Positions 1 through 10,043 of a stretch of DNA of 64,000 nt are shown here, one piece after another; the stretch's first letter is position 1, and the number at the start of each line of letters is the position of its first letter. Under the pieces are notes generated by a model. The model ran no database searches and was not told where the DNA came from. It worked only from the letters and a program-made list of their open reading frames with translations. The DNA is from Colocasia esculenta (lineage: Eukaryota > Streptophyta > Magnoliopsida > Alismatales > Araceae), in NCBI GenBank assembly GCA_014218235.1, contig CM024760.1, positions 66,838,961 through 66,902,960 of the forward strand. The letters run 5' to 3'. A program made the position numbers and the translations under genes.

Positions 1-486
1 AGGAATGTCCAAAACCTGTGCTCACAGACTTATTAGCATTGACAAGCAACAAATAATATGACAAAAATGTGAAAATAAGTTGCTTGAAAATCGCGGCGGG
101 GATACCGGATGCCTTTCACTTACCTTAAACGCGTCACCTTTGTCGGACACATTTACCTGTCGTGATGGAAGTCATGTACAGCAATTTGAATCGCGGCGGT
201 TGCGTCGGACGCGATTTAAACCTTCCCCCGAGGCTTGATTTTCTTGCCTGTTTTCATCCTCTCTCTCTTTTGGGTGCTTGCCTCCGGGCTAATGTGAACC
301 AAGGGGGTTTAAGACACCCCTCTTCATGCTCTTTACATGCTTTCACCCCTCCCAAAGTGCAGAAACCAAGCATTGAAGCAAGGAGGGAAGAAGAAGCTTG
401 GAGCAATGGATCAAGGTGATGCTCCCCTCTCTAAAAGACCAAGATTTGAGGGATTTCAAAGGTTGAATCAAGTGGAAGGACACATC
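1..486 (+). other. Tat/Ogre-type LTR-like fragment
   Basis: No convincing gene. The stretch holds several copies of a degenerate CpG-rich inverted motif (AATCGCGGCGG ... CGGACGCGATT near 186-215; related copies near 93-110 and 127-148). The same motif recurs in the Tat-type LTR at 34041-35500. A GGGGTTTAA...ACACCCC segment near 305-325 also has a counterpart there, in the opposite orientation and the same relative order. I infer part of a related LTR on the plus strand, interrupted at 487 by the copia element. Short ORFs here show no recognisable domain. Confidence 0.4.
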
Positions 487-1174
487 TATTGCCCGGTTGG
501 CGAACCCAGAGGGGGGGGGGTGAATGGGTCTTTAAAAATATTTTCCTGGTTAAAACCTGAACTTAAACGAACACCAAAAACGTTCTTGGAAGAGATTAGT
601 AATGGTTAGTAAAAAGAACAATCACACAAAGAAGACAATCTCACAACACACAGATTTATCCTGGTTCGGATCTCCTCTCCTTAGGAGTCCTACGTCCAGT
701 CCCTGAGCAAACCTCAGGATTCCACTATCTAGGGTACAGTCCCCCTATGGACAAGACAAACACCCAGCTCAGCTGGTCTTCCTTCACACTCGAAGGGAAC
801 ACAACACCCTGGTATCACCAGGTCTTCCTTCACTCCTGAAGGGAAAGAAAACACCACCCAGGAAACCACCAGGTCTTCCTTCACACCTGAAGGGAAACAA
901 ACAAGGGAATCTGAAAAAGGATTGACTAGCCCCTAGATCAAGCTTAACAGAACTTGATCTGAAGCTACAAGCACTGAGAGTTACAGATCTACACAGGTGC
1001 TCTCTCAGAACTATTCTAGCTCACTTCGGATTTTTTTCACAGCACAGGGAGCTAAGAGCCAAGGCGGAATTGAATGAAAAATGCTGGCTCTGGATTTCTT
1101 GAGAAGACTTGAAAGACTGCCGAGTTGTTTTTGTCTGTTGATGCTCTCTATATCCATTTTCAAATCTTCTGTCT

Positions 1175-1187
1175 TATATATATATAT
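1175..1187 (-). promoter_or_regulatory. Probable TATA box of the copia LTR
   Basis: An uninterrupted alternating TA tract lies about 1.35 kb inside the LTR in the element's sense. It is preceded (sense) by the 59-bp array and followed by the more transcript-like outer part of the LTR. This would place U3 at about 2536-1190 and R/U5 at about 1150-487. No start site can be read from sequence alone. Confidence 0.4.
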
Positions 1188-1640
1188 CTTCATCTTGAAT
1201 GTAGACGGTGAGATAGCCGTTGTCTCATGGCTTTGGTGAACGTTAGACGGAAGGATTTGTGGAAGCTTCCAGTCAACAGTCTTTTGTTCTTTTGAGCACG
1301 CAAAGAGATGAGATCTTCTGAGGTGACTTGTAGTTCTTTCTATGTCCAACGTTGTAAGATGGTACAACTTCAAGGTTCTGCAAAGTTGAGCTTTAATGGT
1401 AGACAGCTAACACTATCTCCAGATGTCAGTCAACGTTAGAGCAAGTAACACAGATATAGTAGTGACAGTTTACCGTTCTAAAAGATACATGCAGAGAATA
1501 CACTATAATGGAAGATATGTTCTGCGTGCATGCAGAGATACGTTCAGACTTTATTAAATGCATAGCAGTCAAACAGGTGAGATACGACTTTGACTATTCA
1601 ACGTATTTCAATCAAGGTAAACATTTATTTGATGGAAACA

Positions 1641-2319
1641 TGACTTATGAAATCGTTATGAGATCATGATAGTCTATGAGAGTCGTTATGAATCATAGCA
1701 AATCGTTATAGACTTAGAAGAAGTCATTATGATAACTTATGAAATCGTTATGACAAGCAAATCGTTATAACTTCTGAAGGAATCGTTACGATGACTTATG
1801 AAATCGTTATGAGATCATGATAGTCTATGAGAGTCGTTATGAATCATAGCAAATCGTTATAGACTTAGAAGAAGTCATTATGATAACCTACGAAATCGTT
1901 ATGACTGGCAAGTCGTTACGAGTTCTAAAGAAGTCGTTACGATGACTTATGAAATCGTTATGACTGGAAAGTCGTTACGAGTTCTAAAGGAGTCGTTACG
2001 ATGACTTATGAAGTCGTTATGACGAGCAAGTCGTTACGAGTTCTAAAGGAGTCGTTACGATGACTTATGAAATCGTTATGACTGGCAAGTCGTTACGAGT
2101 TCTAAAGAAGTCGTTACGATGACTTATGAAGTCGTTATGACGAGCAAGTCGTTACGAGTTCTAAAGGAGTCGTTACGATGACTTATGAAATCGTTATGAC
2201 TGGCAAGTCGTTACGAGTTATAAAGAAGTCGTTACGATGACTTATGAAGTCGTTATGACGAGCAAGTCGTTACGAGTTCTAAAGGAGTCGTTACGATGAC
2301 TTATGAAATCGTTATGACA
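1641..2319. repeat. 59-bp tandem array in the LTR U3 region, partly a 118-bp dimer
   Basis: The motif GTCGTTACGAGTT recurs at 1912, 1971, 2030, 2089, 2148, 2207 and 2266, an exact 59-bp spacing. Units alternate between a TGACTGGCAAG form and a TGACGAGCAAG form, giving a 118-bp higher-order repeat. Left of it, 1641-1735 is repeated at about 1792-1886 (offset 151 bp). Each unit contains TCGTTACGA and the decayed form TCGTTATGA, both near-palindromes with CpG at their ends. Confidence 0.93.
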
Positions 2320-2537
2320 TCGACTTGTTTAAACTTTAGAACTTACAAGGAAGTCGTTACATCTTTACTGGAATCAATGCATATATGTACTTACCATAAG
2401 TGCTTGATTTTCTTTGAAGATTTCCTATGCTTAGGGCTAAATGAAATGAAGTTAGAAAACTTTTGACAGAGTTTTGTTTATCACCAAAATAAGTATGTAA
2501 TTGATTTAAAATTACGTGGGGATGGACTGTTCATCAA

Positions 2538-2550
2538 TCTCCCCCTTTTT
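2538..2550 (-). promoter_or_regulatory. Polypurine tract 1 adjoining the 3' LTR
   Basis: The plus strand reads TCTCCCCCTTTTT, so the element strand carries an A/G-only tract ending one base from the LTR edge. This is the expected primer for plus-strand DNA synthesis in an LTR retrotransposon. Confidence 0.8.
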
Positions 2551-2652
2551 GGTGATGACAAAACTTAATCAATATTATAACAATACTTAACAGTAAGCAG
2601 AAATAAAAGTATTGAAGATATGTTTCAATGATGTTGCAGACATATGTAAGTA

Positions 2653-2668
2653 TTTTCTCCCCCTTTTT
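2653..2668 (-). promoter_or_regulatory. Second, upstream polypurine tract
   Basis: TTTTCTCCCCCTTTTT on the plus strand nearly duplicates the tract at 2538 and lies about 115 bp further inside. Multiple polypurine tracts are a documented feature of Sireviruses. I infer a duplicated or auxiliary priming site. Confidence 0.6.
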
Positions 2669-2741
2669 GTCATTAAGCAAAAAGAAATAGGACTGAGACA
2701 AAGAATAAGAGACAAGGAGGAGAAGGAACACAATCTTTGCA

Positions 2742-5700
2742 TTAAGCTTGAGAAGGTACAGGCAAATAATATGCAGGAGAGAGAAGAGAAGCAAAATGAG
2801 AAATCGCTTCCCAGGCCTGCTCTTCTTGCCTATCAAAAAATTGCCTAAAAGCTCCATCAGAAATAGAGAAAGTTGGTCCCATGGTAGAAGCCATCCGAGA
2901 CAGGTAGATGCTGCGCTGCTTGGAGAGAAAGTTGGCATACTCATCAGCATCCATGGAGCACTGATGAAGGAGGTTTTTCCAAAGCTTGCACAGGCAAGGA
3001 ATTGATCCATGGTAACAGGGTAGAACCTGTTTCTCCTTGAGGACTTGGCGTAGAGCTACAAACACCTTGTATCTTTCAGCCCATACTTTGTAGGGATCAA
3101 GTACAAGATGGATGGAGTTCATGTCCAAGAAGGTGGCAGGAGAGACAGGGGCTTTTCCTTCCCTGGCCTGAGCAGCATTGAGATGAGCTAACTGCTGAGC
3201 AGACAACGAATACAATTCGGACCATTCTGAGGAGTTTAGCCTTTCACATTCTGAGAGGATAGGAGCAAGAACTTCAGATGACACAAACCCTCTGTGATAT
3301 TCCCGGAATAAAAATCTGGAAAACCACTTGGAAGTTTTCTGAATTTTGATTCTGCCCATGACCCTTGCAAAACGTTCAAAGATAAGGGATCCAACAGAAG
3401 ACTCCATGATCAGGAAGTGAATTTGAGGCAAGAGGATCTCTTCAGGCAAATGGAGTGTGGCAAAATCCACTCTCACTTCTTCAGAGTGCCCAGAGCTGGA
3501 TAGGACCTTGATGGCTCGCTTGAATTGGCTTAACTGAACTTCAGGTAATCTGTTGAGATACCTGTAGTTATTGAACATCTGAAAGTGCCTGATCATCTTG
3601 ATTTCCTTCTGGATAAAAGAAGCCCAGGTGTTCTGGTGATGAAATTTAAACCACTCAGAAAGGGTCAAGGAGTGATCCCTGGGAGGAAATCTGGCTGCCT
3701 TAGCCTGAAGAAAGCGATTGCAAAGATCTTTTTGAGATCTAGCCCATTGCTCCTCAGTCTTGGAATGGGCAGAGGAAAAGATTTTGGATTTTTCTATTTT
3801 GGAAAGAGGAGTGTAAGGAAGAATGACATCAAGGTGGTCAGAGAGGTTGAGAAAAGGGAGGTTGACAAGGGTGGCAAAGACAACCTTTTGTAGATACTCT
3901 TTGTACAATGATGTATGCTTGTGTGTCACTGTAAGAGAAAACCACAAAGGAGGGTAGAGAGGACTGTCAGAGGAATTGAGCTTTCTTTTCTTGGAGACAG
4001 TACTGGAGGAGTCTGTCTTGGAAATGTGGTCTCCTACCTTTAGCACAGACCTAAGGATAGCTTCTTCAAACTCATCCTTAATTTTTATAAGAGAAGGAGA
4101 GTCGATTTGAGCACTCCTAGGAATAATAGTGATAAAGGAGGGAGGTGCAGAAGGGTGAAGGAAATCATCAGTGGTAGAAATGCCTACTTCTGGTACTGAA
4201 GAAGGACCAGAAGAGGATGAGGCTCCAGCGGAGGATGCCGGAGGGGCCTCAAGGCTAGGAGAGGAAGGAAGAGGAGAAGTGGAGGAAACTGGGGAAGATG
4301 AAGTATTAGGAGAAGGAAAAGGTGTGGGAGAAGAAATAGGTCTGGTCTAGGTCTTTTGAAAGGAGGTGGAGCAGGTGGAGCTGTGGAGGCTGTGGGTGGA
4401 GATGGAGGAATAGGAGTGTGGGTGGAAGTGGGAGCAGGGGGCAATGGATCTGAGACCACTTCTTCAGGCAAAGATTGCACAGAATCCAACACTTCTGGCC
4501 CTGATGGCCCTGATTCCATCACAGCTGGCCCTGATGACCCTGGTACTTCAGCCTCTGCTGCTGCCTGATCTGCATCTGCTGTTGCTATTTCTACTGGTGC
4601 TTCTGTTGGTTCTTCTGCTGGTGGTGCTGTTGTTGTTGCTGCTGGTGGTTCTTCTGGCCCTGGTGGTCCAGATACACTCTCTCCAGGTTCCTGAGCTGCT
4701 GCAGGAGAAGGAGCTTGAGCTCCAACTGCTTTAAAGATTTCAGAGATCATGCTCTTCATGGTGCCCATCTCTTGATTCAACCACTTCAAGGCATTGCGAA
4801 TCTGAATATACTCGTTGCGCGCTGAAGCCTGGCTCAAAAATATAGAAGTCACATCTGATTGGAGTGTACATAGCAGTTCACCTTGCACATCCAGCCTCTC
4901 AATCACAGGTTTCAAGTTAATGATTATTTTTTGTTTGACCTGCCTTTCAAAAGGTGTGTCAGCTAAGAGAGGTACTTCAGGTACAGTCTCTTTGTCTTTC
5001 TTCTGTCCCTCTTTGGCTGGAGGAGGTTGATCATCATCTTCATCAGAACTTGAGGAGCTAGCTGTCTCCCCTTCTCTATTATCTAAATTTTGAGAATCTC
5101 TGTGCATTTCCTCCTGATCACCACTGGTTGGAGGTGCTTCTACTGATGTTTCTTGTAATTTCTCCCCCTCAATTGGAGCATCTTCTTCAACTGGTACTGA
5201 CTCCCCCTGACAAGGAGCATCCATCATCACAGAGTCACCCTGAGGAATTTGGTGCTCTTCCTCTAGTGGAACCTCTTCAACGATGTGGCCAGATGCCACA
5301 GTCTCCTCTGTAACTGGCATAATATCTTCTGGGAGAATATCCTCAATTCTCCTTTCGGCAAAAACTTCAGCTGGCATTTCTGGAATTCCTGGAGCTGCTG
5401 CTGACAGCCTTTCTTCTTCTTCTTCTGCTGCAACTTCTGACTGATTTTCGGCCAAGGATGGCCCTGCCTGCTCTGCTGCTGCAATGGTTGGAACAGAACC
5501 TGATTCCATTGGCAATTCTGGCATCTCAACAGTTGATTCCATCTGAGGATGAGCACCTGAAGCATCGCCAGAGTAAACTTCGCCTTCAGCAGCTGAGGCC
5601 TTGAACCAGACCCCATTAACTACAGAGAACCCACTCTTTTTCAAATTTCTGGACCTGATAGCTTGGCCCATTTTCTCTACAACTGCCCCAGAGAGATCAA

Positions 5701-6403
5701 CACCGAAGTGTTTGAAAATCTTGGTAAGTAAATGGGCATAGGGCAGTGACACATTCAGCTTGCTCTTGGTGTCCCAAATTTGTTCTCTGGAAAAATTCAT
5801 TCTTTCCATTATTACTGCAGCCATATTGATTTCCTTATTTTGAATGGCCCAGTACATTAGGTCAGAATCGGCCTTAGTGCATGATGAGAAGGTTGCACTT
5901 CTGGGAACCAAAATCTGACAAACAATGAAGTGAAGGAGGCGATTGAAGGCATTCAGCTGATTTATATCAAGTTTTCCTTCCCTCAATTTGAAGCCTGGTC
6001 CTACAATTCCCAAGCCCTTCTCTTGAGCGTCCTCCGAGTGAACCCCACTAAAGCCTGATGTTTTCACCTCAAACAACATACTTAGAGTCTCAGGGTCTAT
6101 TTTGATCAGGGTGCCCTTTACCGAAGAGACAAGGGACCCATCTGCCTCTGTTCTTAAGCAAACGAAGAATGCCTTTACCAAGTCCGGATAACTAACCTCT
6201 GAGAAAGTGGTAACACCCTTCCACTGCATCTGGTTGATCTTCTCGACTATGCTGCTCATTCCATTCTTCTTCAGATCTTCAATGTCTACTTCTTTATGAC
6301 CACAGAGCTTTGTCTTCACAAAGGTGAAACGCTCCAGCTGCTCAGGAGTGAGAAATTCGGCGCTGTAGCCACCCAAACTGTCGGCGATAGCTGGTGCGGC
6401 CAT
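2742..6403 (-). pseudogene. Env-like / extra ORF of the Sirevirus-like element, one frameshift
   Basis: Two long minus-strand frames (6403-4184, 739 codons; 4046-2742, 434 codons) appear to be one gene split by a single frameshift near 4345, because the frame of the second continues upstream without stops to that point. The first half has a globular N-terminal region (residues about 1-260, with conserved-looking W/F/L patches) resembling the 'putative plant transposon protein' domain found beside plant retroelements. After it come an acidic disordered stretch (about 290-480), a helical coiled-coil-like region (about 490-580) and Pro/Ala/Ser-rich tails. The second half is helical and rich in Trp and aromatic residues. 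I see no signal peptide, furin site or membrane segment, so 'envelope' is only a positional label. Function unknown. Confidence 0.75.
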
Positions 6404-6795
6404 GGATTCAGGAGGGAAAAGTTCTGAAGGGTTGAGGAGGAAGGAGACGAGAAGGAACCCTCAGGAAATTTCGCGGGAAGAAGAAGAAAGCTTCAGACTT
6501 GCAGAGGATGGAGGTGAGAGTCGCTAGGGCATCGGCTCATGCGACGGGACGAAAGAGGGAAAAGAGGTGAATGAAGAAGAGGAATCGTTATCGCATGGAT
6601 TTAAGAAACAATAAATGCTCCAAAAGGTGAGGCGACAGAAAACGACAAACGAGGTTGACCGCCTCGAACGACTTTAGCTTAAATGAAAGGAGCGCTTAAA
6701 CAGAGGTATTCGAAGTCTTTTCACTTTACAAAAGAGAGAGAGAGAACTTATTCAAATTCTGAAATTCTTTATATCAGTTTTAGAAGAAGATCTTT
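6404..6795. other. Spacer between extra ORF and pol
   Basis: Non-coding spacer of the copia element between the start of the extra ORF (ATG complement at 6403) and the end of RNase H (6796). I see no promoter that I would defend, although the extra ORF must be expressed either from spliced RNA or from its own start. Confidence 0.5.
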
Positions 6796-7443
6796 TCACA
6801 AAATACACATGCCTAACTCCCTTCTAAGAGATGTAAATCTCTCTTCAGGTAGGGCCTTTGTGAAAATGTCTGCTAACTGATTATTTGTATCAATAAAGGA
6901 TATTTTAATATTGCCATTAGCTACATGATCACGAATAAAATGGTATCTAACCTCAATGTGTTTGGTCCTGGAATGCTGAATTGGATTTTTGGTGAGGTTG
7001 ATAGCACTGGTGTTGTCGCATAGCAATGGAATTGACTTGATTTTGAGTCCAAAATCCTCAAGTTGTTGCTTTATCCATAAGAGTTGTGTACAGCAACTTC
7101 CAGCAGCTACATACTCAGCCTCAGCTGTAGACAGTGCTACTGAATTTTGTTTCTTTGAGGACCATGATACTAAACACCCTGCAAGAAACTGACAACAACC
7201 ACTGGTGCTCTTTCTATCTACCTTGCATCCAGCATAGTCAGCATCAGAATATCCTACTAAATTTATATCACAAGAGTTTGGATACCATAGTCCTAAATCA
7301 TGAGTTCTGGCTAAATAACGAAAAATTCTTTTTACAAAAATTAAATGTGACTCTCTAGGATCTGCTTGATATCTAGCACACATGCATACACTAAATAATA
7401 TGTCAGGTCTACTGGCGGTTAAATAAAGTAATGAACCTATCAT
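6796..7443 (-). pseudogene. Copia pol: end of RT and RNase H
   Basis: A 215-codon frame holds the C-terminal part of a Ty1/copia polyprotein. It begins with the connection segment MIGSLLYLTASRPDI and runs through the RNase H fold: D in YSDADYAG, E in STAEAEYVA, D in LCDNTSAI, and the H-rich RTKHIEVRYHFIRD, ending at a natural stop. These residues are the conserved catalytic set of copia RNase H and are all present. Its upstream RT is out of frame, so it survives only as a fragment. RNase H would degrade the RNA strand during cDNA synthesis in the virus-like particle. Confidence 0.88.
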
Positions 7444-8561
7444 ACCCTGTAGACCTTTTGATCTACTTTCTTACCATCCTTGTCACTGTCCATCTTGGTT
7501 GTGTACCCATTGGTGTTGACAGGGGCTTGGTGTTATCAAATCCAAATTTCTTCAACAGTTCTTTGGTGTACTTTGCTTGACAGATGTGAGTTCCTTCTTT
7601 CCTTGTTTGATTTGAAGTCCAAGGAAGTAGTTGAGCTCCCCCATCATACTCATCTCAAATTCTCCCTGCATTAACTTTTCAAAATACTTGCACAGGGATT
7701 CATCAGTAGATCCAAGATGATGTCATCCACATAAATTTGAACCAACAATGTGTTTAATTTTATTTTTATAAAAAGAGTGCTATCTACTTGACCTCTACTG
7801 AAACCATGTTTTGAGAGAAAAGAGCTAAGCCTCTCATACCAGGCTCTAGGTGCTTGCTTTAAACCATACAAGCCTTATGCAATTTAAAACATGATTCGGA
7901 AAGTCTATATCATCAAAACCCGGCGGTTGTTCCACATAAACTTCTTCTTTTATAAAACCATTTAAAAAGGCAGATTTAGCATCCATTTGAAATAATTTTA
8001 AATCTAGAGCAGATGCATAAGCTAATAATATTCTAATGGCCTCCAGTCTAGCTACAGGTGCATAGGTTTCATCAAAATCTATGTCTTCCTCTTAAGAATA
8101 GCCTTGAGCTACCAGTCTAGCCTTGTTTCTTAAGATTGCACCAGATTCATCTAGTTTATTTCTGAACACCCATATGGTGCCAATAACTGGATGATCTGAC
8201 GGTCTAGGAACAAGTGACCATACTTGGTTTCTCTTGAACTGATTCAGTTCATCTTGCATGGCCATTATCCAAGATTCATCAATAAGTGCTTCATTGACTG
8301 TCTTAGGCTCTATTTGGGATACAAAAGCAAGGTAATCACAAGGATCACATTACCTCTTGTTCTTACCCCTGCAGATGGATCACCAATGATGTTTTCAGGT
8401 GGGTGATCTTTCTTGTATCTCCACTCCTTTGGAAGAGTTTCATGAGAATTTCTTCTTGTTGTAATTCTTCTAGAGGCGGATCATCCTTGTCCTCGATTGA
8501 TGTGTCTTTTAATTTCTTGACAATTCATCTGCATCATCATTATCACTATCTACTTCCTTTC
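7444..8561 (-). pseudogene. Copia pol: reverse transcriptase, frameshifted
   Basis: RT signatures can be read in different minus-strand frames. The clearest frame, 7871-7671, has LYGLKQAPRAWYERL-type sequence and the catalytic QIYVDDII motif. Frames further right (about 8480-7880) hold the N-terminal fingers region. At least two frameshifts separate these pieces from each other and from RNase H (7443). The YVDD motif itself is intact. A functional polyprotein cannot be made from this copy unless some indels are sequencing errors. Confidence 0.8.
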
Positions 8562-9242
8562 TCAAGGAAGGGTTAGTTTCATCAAAAATGATGTGCACAG
8601 ACTGTTCATCAATAAGGTACGTTTATTAAACACTCTATAGCCTTTGGGTTTAGAGGTGTACCCCATGAAGATGCCTTCATCTGATTTGGCATCCAACTTA
8701 CCAATGTCCCTTTTTCCATTGTTGTGAATGAAGCATGGACATCCAAAGATTCTAAGATGGCTGATCTGTGGATTTTTCCCTTTGAACAGTTCATAAGAGG
8801 TCTTCTTAAGGATTGGTCTGATCATTGCTCGGTTGACAATATAGCTTACTGTGTTAACAGCTTCAGCCCAAAAATATCTTGGCAGATCATATTCTGAGAG
8901 CATAGTCCTCGCCATATCCAGTAGGGTTCTATTCTTTCTCTCGGCAATGCCATTTTGCTGTGGTGTTCTTGGTGCTGAGAAGTTGTGCTCAATTCCTTGA
9001 CTCTCACAGAATCTAGCAAACTTTTCATTCTAAAACTCGCCACCATGATCTGATCGGATAGACACAATGCTGAACTTTTGATCTTTCTGAACTTTCTTGC
9101 TGAAGCTGACAAAGTTATCGAAAGTGTCATCTTTATGCTCTAGGAATGAAACCCATGTAAATCTTGAATAGTCATCAACTATGACAAATCCAAAGTTCTT
9201 TCCTCCAAGACTGGTAGTCCTCATTGGCCCAAATAGATCCAT
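8562..9242 (-). pseudogene. Copia pol: integrase catalytic core, broken
   Basis: The frame from 9242 begins MDLFGPMRTTSLGG and contains the first two catalytic Asp residues (in HMDLFGP and SIRSDHGGEF). It stops at a TAG directly after GGEF (about 9027-9029), where the family has a sense codon. The same frame continues from about 9026 to 8620 with the conserved MARTMLSEYDLPRYFWAEAV block and the KPKGYRVF chromodomain-like patch of copia integrases, then shifts frame near 8620. A further single-base frameshift separates it from the protease/integrase N-terminal frame at about 9255-9262. Confidence 0.85.
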
Positions 9243-9253
9243 GTGTAGGAGCT

Positions 9254-9859
9254 CTAAGGGTTTGAGGTGGTTACCACGGTCTTTGACTTGAAGGAGCTCT
9301 TGGTATGCTTTCCTTTAGCACAAGGTTTACAAACACCTTCCAATTTTCCACTGAGTTTTGGTAGACCTTCCACAAGATTTTTCTTCAATAGTTTTCTTAT
9401 GCCATCTATGCTGCAATGTCCAAGACGTCTGTGCCATAATTCAGTGGACTTGACTTTACTAGCTGCCAGACAGACGTTTTGCTCTTTGAGTTCTTCAAGG
9501 TAGAGTACGTACAAATTCTTTTCTCTATTAGCTTCAAAGATGATTTCTCCATCCTTCAGTATGCTACACTTAAACTCTTGAAACTTGATTTGATGGCCTC
9601 TGTCGCACAGCTGACTAATGCTAATTAGATTGTGCTTCAATCCTTTGACCAATAATACATCTTTAATGACTGTTTTTCCTTTGTTGTTCACAGACCCGCT
9701 GCCTACTACTGTGCCTTTCCCATTATCTCCATAGGTGACTGTCCCCTCTTCAGCTTGGAGATGAGAGAATAACTTCTGGTTGCCTGACATGTGTCTTGAG
9801 CACCCACTATCCAAGTACCACTTGGATGCTCTAGAATTAACCTGAAATAAAAACATCAA
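9254..9859 (-). pseudogene. Copia pol: aspartic protease and integrase N-terminal zinc domain
   Basis: A 201-codon frame with the copia protease active site in WYLDSGCSRHM (residues about 13-25), which processes the polyprotein, followed by the GAG-pre-integrase zinc region with WHRRLGHCSIDGIRKL and a CKPCAKGK pair (His-His-Cys-Cys, residues about 140-190). It ends at a TAG created by a one-base shift near 9260. Catalytic residues are present. Confidence 0.88.
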
Positions 9860-10043
9860 GTTTTAGGTACCCAAATTCTTTTGGGTCCTGATGGGTTAGT
9901 ATCGTTGATTTTGCCTTTTATTATCCATTTTTATGTCTTGTTAGGCATGTAGTTATAATATGTCCTAACTTATTGCAATAACCACAGCATGATAACTTAG
10001 TTACTTTTTCAATATATTTGAAATCAGCTTTGTATGCTATATC

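Larger units (their letters stand above)
487..2536 (-). repeat. 3' LTR of the copia element (about 2.05 kb)
   Basis: The inner edge ...GTTCATCA at 2536 lies directly against the pyrimidine-rich complement of the polypurine tract. The outer edge at 487 corresponds to the start of the right LTR copy at 11689. The first base pair reads TA here instead of the usual TG. Positions 490-780 match 11692-11983 apart from the length of a G run (10 here, 8 in the right copy). The LTR contains a TATA-like stretch and a long 59-bp array. Confidence 0.88.

Noticed and set aside
1641..2319. Regular 59-bp repeats could suggest a CRISPR array
   Set aside because: Repeats are contiguous tandem units without unique spacers, inside a plant retrotransposon LTR.
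2534..3010. 158-codon hydrophobic minus-strand ORF, possible membrane (envelope) protein
   Set aside because: It overlaps the end of the better-supported 434-codon frame in another frame, and its hydrophobic Leu/Phe runs come from A/G-rich polypurine-tract sequence.
4444..4734. Leu-rich 96-codon plus-strand ORF
   Set aside because: Shadow of the Ala/Pro/Glu-rich segment of the minus-strand extra ORF; low complexity only.
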